In this document: positions 58,608 through 64,000 of the stretch, one piece after another
Position numbering within the stretch: position 1 is the stretch's first letter
Layout: each line of letters begins with the position of its first letter
Origin: Lasiosphaeria ovina
Lineage: Eukaryota; Ascomycota; Sordariomycetes; Sordariales; Lasiosphaeriaceae
Assembly (NCBI GenBank): GCA_033439765.1
Contig: JAULSN010000002.1
Location: 1,674,001-1,738,000, forward strand
DNA: 64,000 bases
Direction: 5' to 3'
Position numbers and translations under genes: made by a program
The notes under the pieces: model-generated
What the model saw: only the letters and a program-made list of their open reading frames with translations
What the model was told of the DNA's origin: nothing
Databases searched by the model: none

Positions 58608-58880
58608 ACTGGCAGCAGTGGTGAAGGAGGAGGAGGGCGACGACAGCAGCAAAAGAACCACCTCGAGCTCGTCATCTACAAGTGCGCCAGGTTCGGCTGC
58701 GTGCTCGTGTCGCAGCCGAGCGAGTGGCGGTTCGTGCATCGTGCACCCACCCCAAACAATGGGCGTGGCGTGGTTGCTGCTGTTGTTGTGTGCGCGGGCC
58801 TCGTCAAGGTCACGGACAAGCATGCCGTACCGTACAGTGCGCCTGTCGAGGTGGTTCCCACGTCGGCGGTGGCAGTTTGA
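57180..58880 (+). CDS. Single-pass membrane protein with Ser/Thr-rich ectodomain
   Basis: Exons 57180-58317 and 58390-58880; 542 aa. The start at 57180 has an ideal context (GCCGCCATGAC); an in-frame ATG at 57078 (MAPSLLLVRAFLSSVY) would add a signal-like leader and may be the true start for a secreted ectodomain. Order: extracellular part, Ser/Thr-rich stalk (about 100-155), one membrane helix (GAIAGATVGGLVAGAVLGFVI, about 163-185) followed by RKRR and a Gln run, then a large cytoplasmic domain ending FGCVLVSQPSEWRF, seen in other fungal surface proteins. A (GGC)n tract at 58564-58606 encodes poly-Gly. The intron is 72 bp and stop-free in frame. Resembles fungal wall-sensor architecture; role inferred. 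Confidence 0.72.
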
Positions 58881-59535
58881 GCGTGCGTGTGTGGGGCTGG
58901 GAGTGGGTGGGTGTGAAGGACGAGGCTCTCAGCTCTGGAGGAAAGGGGGCTGGGCGGGGCGGGGATATTTGTAACCGGCGGCAACGATAAGAAAGGAAGA
59001 CAGCGAGTTTAGGGCACACTTCAAGTGCAACTTTCATGCACGCAGGGATCCAAGTTTCCTTCTTTTCTTTTTTCGTGAGTGGAAGACGCCAAGAGAAAGC
59101 GGCTTGGCGGCAAGGAGGCTCTGGCTTTCTCTCTCTCTTCCTCTCTTTCCCGGTTTGTCCTTCAGGGGGAGTGAGTACCTTAGTAGGTAGGCGGTGAGTC
59201 TCAAGAGCGGTTTGCAACTGTGAGCCGATACACTAAACCTAATTAAAGAATATTGTATTATGCCTCGGCCAGCGATGTTGTTTTCTATTCCGCGGTCGAG
59301 ACTCCGGTCAGCTATCGTAGGACCCGGATTTTGTTTGGGGACCCGTTCCAGGTTGCTTTTCGGCTTCACCGAGCTGGGAAACATGAATATAGCGCACAAT
59401 ACGATTCGATTCGACATCGGCCACATCACCTGTGATGCACCTGCATGTCCGCCTCCTCGCGCGTCGGGGGCTGGGGGTAAACACTCGACAGATTAATTAT
59501 TAATATGATTTGCATGACTGGTACAAAGGTGGGCC
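58881..59535. other. Intergenic region, no gene seen
   Basis: Contains pyrimidine-rich tracts near 59120-59150, TAGGTAGGCGG near 59182 and AT-rich sequence near 59495. No domain is recognisable in the open frames. Confidence 0.5.
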
Positions 59536-59718
59536 TCAGATGATCAGCTTCTTGCCAACGAGGCTCTGTGGCGTCTGCAGCCCAAGTTCGCCTAGTCCCC
59601 AATAGACCTCCCGGCTTCGGCGGACAAATCCTTGCGGCGTGTCGCTCAATGGCGTGAGCTCGCAAGCCAAGAGCCCCTCATCTCCGGACAGCAGAACGCC
59701 ATCCTTGGTGAACTTTAG
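59536..59718 (-). pseudogene. Stray minus-strand coding exon
   Basis: Reads LKFTKDGVLLSGDEGLLACE then PQGFVRRSREVYWGLGELGL and ends KKLII with TGA at 59538-59536. About 60 codons, coding-like in composition. An AG acceptor precedes it (TTTAAAAG), so it could be a last exon, but upstream on the minus strand lies an opposite-strand gene and no partner exon is evident. I do not recognise the protein. It is probably the 3' end of a gene broken by rearrangement. Confidence 0.45.
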
Positions 59719-59763
59719 CTTTTAAACAAGTTGTTCACAGCAACGCAACTCTCGCGCGACAAG

Positions 59764-60570
59764 ATGAAATCACAAGGCAGAGAAGATAACCGGCATCCGG
59801 GGGCTGGCATTGTCCCTGGCGCCCCTAATAGGCCACGCGCCGCCACGTCGTCCTGGGAGAATGTTGCTCTGCTCAATGAGATGTTCGGTGGTGGAGGCAT
59901 GAGCAAAGACAAAGACTTGGGTCCAGTCACCCCAGCCGCGCCTCTTGAGCCGCCGCTGGGACCAACAAGTACTAGACTTGCGAGCCCACCAGTAACATCA
60001 AGCTGGCAGAGTTCGGCTGGCGGTGCTGGCAGCGAGTTCAAGCCAACAAGCAATGCAACCTTCGACCCAGAGGGAGTGGCCCTCTTGTTCGGCGACCTGG
60101 GGCCACCACCGCGCCCTGTTGACAACACACTATATCTCGACGGCAACGAGGCGGGCACGTATCAAGACATTGAGCTCATGCCGGGCCCGGTGGACCTACT
60201 ACACCACGGCAGAAACCAGAGAGCTGCCACGGTTGACGCTTCGCAGTTTTGTCTCGGCGTGGTTCCGCCGCCACATCTCCGTCACAAAAGCTTGCCCACA
60301 CCCCCTACACAAGAAGTGCTAGACCCTCAGCTGCTCACAACAATCCCGCAATCGCTCATCTACCACTATGGTGCCCTCGGGAAGCCCCAGTTATTCGCCC
60401 CAGAAGCTAGTTCGATGCCTGCCCCCGTCTTTCCCCCGGTTACTGTCACATACAACGGTATGCATCCTCAGGGCAAAAGAGTGCTTGTATTAGGAAGAAG
60501 AAAGAAAGGTGGGCATAGCCTTGATACCGTAGCTTTGAGCGGCATGCGGCTTACATTGCCTAGGCCGTAG
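59764..60570 (+). CDS. Hypothetical protein, Pro-rich, next to element E
   Basis: Open frame of 268 aa from ATG at 59764 (MKSQGREDNRH). Low-complexity Pro/Gly/Ser-rich with TRLASPPVTSSW, PLPTPPTQEVL-like and ATFDPEGVALLFGDLGPP segments; no membrane helix. The last 30 residues (GRRKKGGHSLDTVALSG...) change character and may be readthrough into unrelated sequence; a GTGGGC donor at the GGGHS position could end the true exon. No family recognised. Confidence 0.45.
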   Translation: MKSQGREDNRHPGAGIVPGAPNRPRAATSSWENVALLNEMFGGGGMSKDKDLGPVTPAAPLEPPLGPTSTRLASPPVTSSWQSSAGGAGSEFKPTSNATFDPEGVALLFGDLGPPPRPVDNTLYLDGNEAGTYQDIELMPGPVDLLHHGRNQRAATVDASQFCLGVVPPPHLRHKSLPTPPTQEVLDPQLLTTIPQSLIYHYGALGKPQLFAPEASSMPAPVFPPVTVTYNGMHPQGKRVLVLGRRKKGGHSLDTVALSGMRLTLPRP

Positions 60571-60747
60571 GTGGCCTAGCATATACGCCACCTGCGCCCA
60601 GTTGTGGCTCAAATGCGGCTTCTTCCGACACACCCCCTCAGGGCTGTCCCCAGGCAGGCCTGAAGCTCAATACAGGCGGTGTTTTGCGTATGGTGATGTT
60701 TTCCTTGGTGTTGAGGGTCGTTTGCCGGCCTACCTGCCTGTTCAACA
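60571..60747 (-). repeat. Possible remains of element E 3' LTR
   Basis: On the minus strand TGTTGAACAGGCAGG starts at 60747, after a purine-rich AAGGCAGG and next to the end of the copia RNase H frame. TGTTGAA is also the terminus of solo LTR 1 and, before RIP, of solo LTR 2. The left end is not identifiable, so the LTR may be truncated. Confidence 0.4.
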
Positions 60748-61173
60748 CCTGCCTTGGGCATCCAAATCCAGCTTTTCCACCAAATCCTGTAATTCCTGAA
60801 GGTCTGATTCGCTGATAACCTTCCCTTGCCTTCCTTCTAACAGGGTTGTGATGTCAATAAGACTAACTAGGTCCCTGAAAACTCTGAACTGGTTAGTCCC
60901 TAGGGCCTTTATGAGGCCGTTAGCGAGTATGCTTGAGGTGGAGATGTGCTCCACGCGTATATCCTTCCGGGAGACTGCCTGCCGTAGCCAATGGTTGTGA
61001 ATGTTAATATGCCTAAGCTTAGTCTGTAGGGTAATAAGGTCCTTTATGATAAGGCCGACGGTTTGCTCGTTATCGTACCACACCTGCAGGGTAGGGTCCT
61101 TAAATTTGACCCCCAATTTAGTGATTAGCCGGCTTAGGAAGAGGCCTTCTTTGGCGACTTGTGACAGGGCCAA
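60742..61173 (-). pseudogene. Element E RNase H remnant
   Basis: 143-codon open piece of the copia RNase H and C-terminus: EGLFLSRLI, VWYDNEQTVGLI (Cys to Tyr after VW), LRHINIHNHWLRQAV, HISTSSILANGLIKALG. It ends at TGA 60744-60742. It is the only sizeable intact frame in E. Confidence 0.85.
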
Positions 61174-64000
61174 CAGCTCTGCTTCGGTGGTTGAAGTCGT
61201 TACGGTTGCTTGTTTATTTGCCCTCTAAGCCACTAGCCCGCCGAATAACTGGATCACGTAGCCCTGTGAGCTCTTTCGATCAAGGGTATTATCGCCGAAC
61301 GAAGCGTTAGTCCAGAGAGTGAGGCCCTCGCCACCCCCGAGCTGCAGGGCGTGGTTCCGGGAGCTTAGGAGGTACTGAATAACCTTATTAGCGGCCTTCT
61401 GGTGCTCAATAGAGGGATTATGGTTGAAGCGGGCGAGCCGTGAGGTTACGAAGGCGACGTCAGGCCTCGTGATGACTACTGTATATAGTAGTGACCCTAT
61501 ATAACGTTAGTAGAGCTGTGTTTCCGATGGACTGGCCAGGCCTTCGTTTGGAAGTAATTCCTTATGCTTTATTAGCGTTGTAGGTGCCTTAGTAATAACT
61601 AAGGCTGCCCTGGACCTTCTATTGATCAAGAGCCTATTAAGTTTGGCGATATATATGGCCTGAGAGAGCCATAATAGCCTTTTCTCCCGGTCCCGAATAA
61701 CTTCAATCCCTAGGAACTATTATAGAGGGTCCCCGCCTATAAGAGAGTAAGTCCGCTTAAGCTCTATGACTAGGTGGGCGACCTATACCCTGAGGCCTTT
61801 CCGGAAGGTTATAATAATATCATTAATATAGAAAAAGATAATAACTCCTTCCTTTATATAGTAATAGGGTTTATGAGGGACCGCTATATAGCCGATTTGA
61901 CGTAAGGTGTTAGTGAAATGCTATTACTAGAGTAGCGGAGACTCTCTTAAGCCGTAGAGAGCCTTATATAGTAGAAGCATATGCCCCTTAACTCTATACC
62001 CGGGTGGTATCTTTATAAATACCTTATAGGGTAAGGGGGTATATACAAAGGCGTTAACGACGTCGTACTATAGTAACTCAAGGTCGAAGCGCGCCGCTAT
62101 GGCGAGCAGTATTTGGAATGACTTCCCGGCGAGGGTGGCCGTATAAGTGTTTTCGTAGGCTCCCCGGGACTATTGATCTCCCCTTATAATAAGGCGGCAT
62201 TTTGCCTTTAGGAGGTAGCCGTATTTATCGTATTTGTAGGTTATCACCCATATATAGTCTAGTATTTGGCGCCCTATAGCTACCTCTATAGCTATACGGC
62301 TAAATGACTTCATCTCCCTATACCCTTAAAGGTATAAGTCCTGACCTTTACGAAATATCCTAGCTAGAGGGTAATTTCTCAAGTTAGCTGGGGTCTTTGG
62401 AGGGGGTGGAAGGTCTTTCCTATAGTAGCGCCTATTCGGGCTCTTCCTCAGGCCCGGCATTACCGGATCCTGAGCTTCGGGGCGCTCGGCACGGTCCCGG
62501 CTTATAAGCTTCCGTAGCTGTGTCTTCGTAACGGGCTTCCCGTTCACCGTACCGATGCTCCTAGAGAGGCGCCCTACTATGAAGGCTGCCTCCCAGTATT
62601 GTTAAGGGTGGTAAATATCCTACTATTAATCCTGAGAGGAGAGGCGAGGGCCTATTACCCCCCCTATTCCTTTGTTAGGGAGGTTACCGAATGATCCGGC
62701 GGCTAGTGCTGCGGCGGGAGGTGGTGTGCTCACGGGCGTTAGGTACGGGTACGGCTCTTCCGTATTAGGGTGATTAGTCCTGGCGGGCACGTACTCGCCC
62801 GGTAGGCTCCTTTCTTAAGCGGCCGGGCCCGGCGGGTGGTCTTCACCGGCCGGTTCCCCTATAGGCGGGCGGTCTTCACCGGCTTGTAGTTGGTCCGGAG
62901 GCTGATCCTTAGGACCGCTAACGTAAATAACATCCTTAGCCTTATCTTCGCCGTACAACTATATACCGGGCTCGGTAAGCTCTTCGTCTTCGCCTTAAGG
63001 GGCTTCTTCGTCCCTATTCTATAAGTGAGACGCGCCTTCTAGGCGCGTAGTACGAAGCTATGCTTCAAACTCTTCCGTTATAATACGAAGAAGGTCATCC
63101 TTCAGGGCTTCCTTATTTCTATTAAAGAAGTGCCTTTCATTGAATAATACGTTACGTATATGGATGACCTTATTCAGGTGTGGTACCTATACTTCGTAAA
63201 TATGGCTAGATCGGTAACTAACTAGGTAGCCGATCCAGGCCCTCGGGTCAAGCTTCTACCGCTTGTTTTTCTTCTTCTTTATATCCCTTATTATCGCGAA
63301 CACCTTATAGCCGTATGCCCTTAGGTGAGCCTGGTACGGGAGACGTACTGAGCCCGGTATGCCGTCCTGAGCGGCGATATAGGTATAGAGGACTTCGTAC
63401 GGGGATCTCCAGTTAGTACCCTGGCGTAGAGTCCGGTTATACAGGTAGACTGCTACGTAGATAATTCGGGGTTAGAGGTAGGCCGGGAGCCGAGTATACG
63501 CCCGTATAGCCCGGGCTTTGACCTTAATAATGCCGTTAGACCTTTCTACGCCTCCGTTCTATACCGGCGTATCTGGTACTAAGGGCCTTAATTATATGAA
63601 GCGGGCGGCGAGCTCATTAGTCACCCTATTACTCACTAATAGCTCGTTATCGCTCTTAAAGATCTTGGGTATAAGGTTATATTAATACTTCATTACCCCG
63701 AGGAAGTTCCGAATAGCTAGAAGGATGACTTCCTTAACGGTCTTCCCTTTTATCGTAACGAGGAAGATATAGCCGGTAAAACGCTCCGTAAATATTATAA
63801 TTCTATTATTATTAGCGCCGTTAATCTCCTCGGTTTCTATATCTATAAAATCGATCGCCTAGACGTCGCCAGGCAGGTATAGGTCCTTTAGCGCCCTACT
63901 CACGTCCTCTATGATCTTTAAGACTATATAGGTATTGTATTTAACGGTTATAGGCCCTTTTATAAACGTTATTTAAAGCTTCACTCCCTTAGAGTAGCTA
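60742..64000 (-). mobile_element. Copia element E (Ty1/copia, RIP-damaged, partial)
   Basis: Minus-strand copia element running off the right edge. From the right: integrase (FTGYIFLV, SDNELLVSNRVTNELAARFI near 63620, GGVERSNG near 63555), linker, RT (YKYDKYGYLLKAKCRL near 62220; LEL..YDVVNAFVYTP near 62070; FFYINDII near 61810-61850, where VDD has become IND), RNase H with an open frame at 60742-61173 (MALSQVAKEGLFLSRL; DNEQTVGLI). Stops are mostly TAG/TAA at expected Gln. The RNase H end is less damaged than the integrase. Confidence 0.92.

Overview
The window reads as a filamentous ascomycete chromosome (Pezizomycotina, probably a sordariomycete). Genes carry short GT-AG introns (about 50-80 bp) with CTAAC/CTGAC-type branch points, and protein families are fungal. 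The repeats bear the marks of repeat-induced point mutation (RIP): coding frames are cut by TAG/TAA where Q or W codons are expected, zinc-knuckle Cys/His codons have become Tyr, and CA/TG is visibly depleted in favour of TA. No tRNA, rRNA or CRISPR was seen.

Layout. (1) 1-31.0 kb is a nest of dead LTR retrotransposons that can be dissected by insertion order. The outermost host is a minus-strand Ty1/copia element (F: 11827-13146 and 27570-31011). Two copies of one minus-strand Ty3/gypsy chromovirus family lie inside it: A (5906-11826, left end off the window) and B (13147-27569, target duplication ACTAG). A second gypsy family (D, 1-5905) cuts A. A third, plus-strand gypsy element (C, 16435-23937, duplication GCTAC) cuts B. 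Two little-mutated solo LTRs are youngest: one in A (7330-8107, duplication AAGGG) and one in C (20696-21445, duplication AACTC). (2) 31.2-60.6 kb is a GC-richer gene island. (3) 60.7-64.0 kb is another RIP-damaged, minus-strand copia element (E) running off the right edge.

The island holds, left to right: a five-exon multi-pass membrane protein; an orphan C-terminal fragment of an AAA+ ATPase; a DUF4238-type protein with a frameshift; a cytochrome b561-like membrane protein (minus); a small Cys-rich protein; a membrane-protein pseudogene (minus); a STAND-like protein with a degenerate P-loop (minus); an intact DUF7025/AAA+ ATPase (plus), divergent from the STAND-like gene across about 380 bp; a two-exon hypothetical protein; an Hsp70-like ATPase domain protein (minus), divergent from a single-pass membrane protein (plus); and a last hypothetical gene beside element E with a stray antisense exon.

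Functional reading (inference). STAND-like, AAA+, Hsp70-like and DUF4238 genes are typical variable accessory families of fungi. Together with pseudogenes and bracketing retroelements they suggest a fast-evolving compartment, possibly stress- or self/non-self-related. The divergent STAND-like/AAA+ pair is the best candidate for an undescribed two-gene module; the sequence alone does not prove it.
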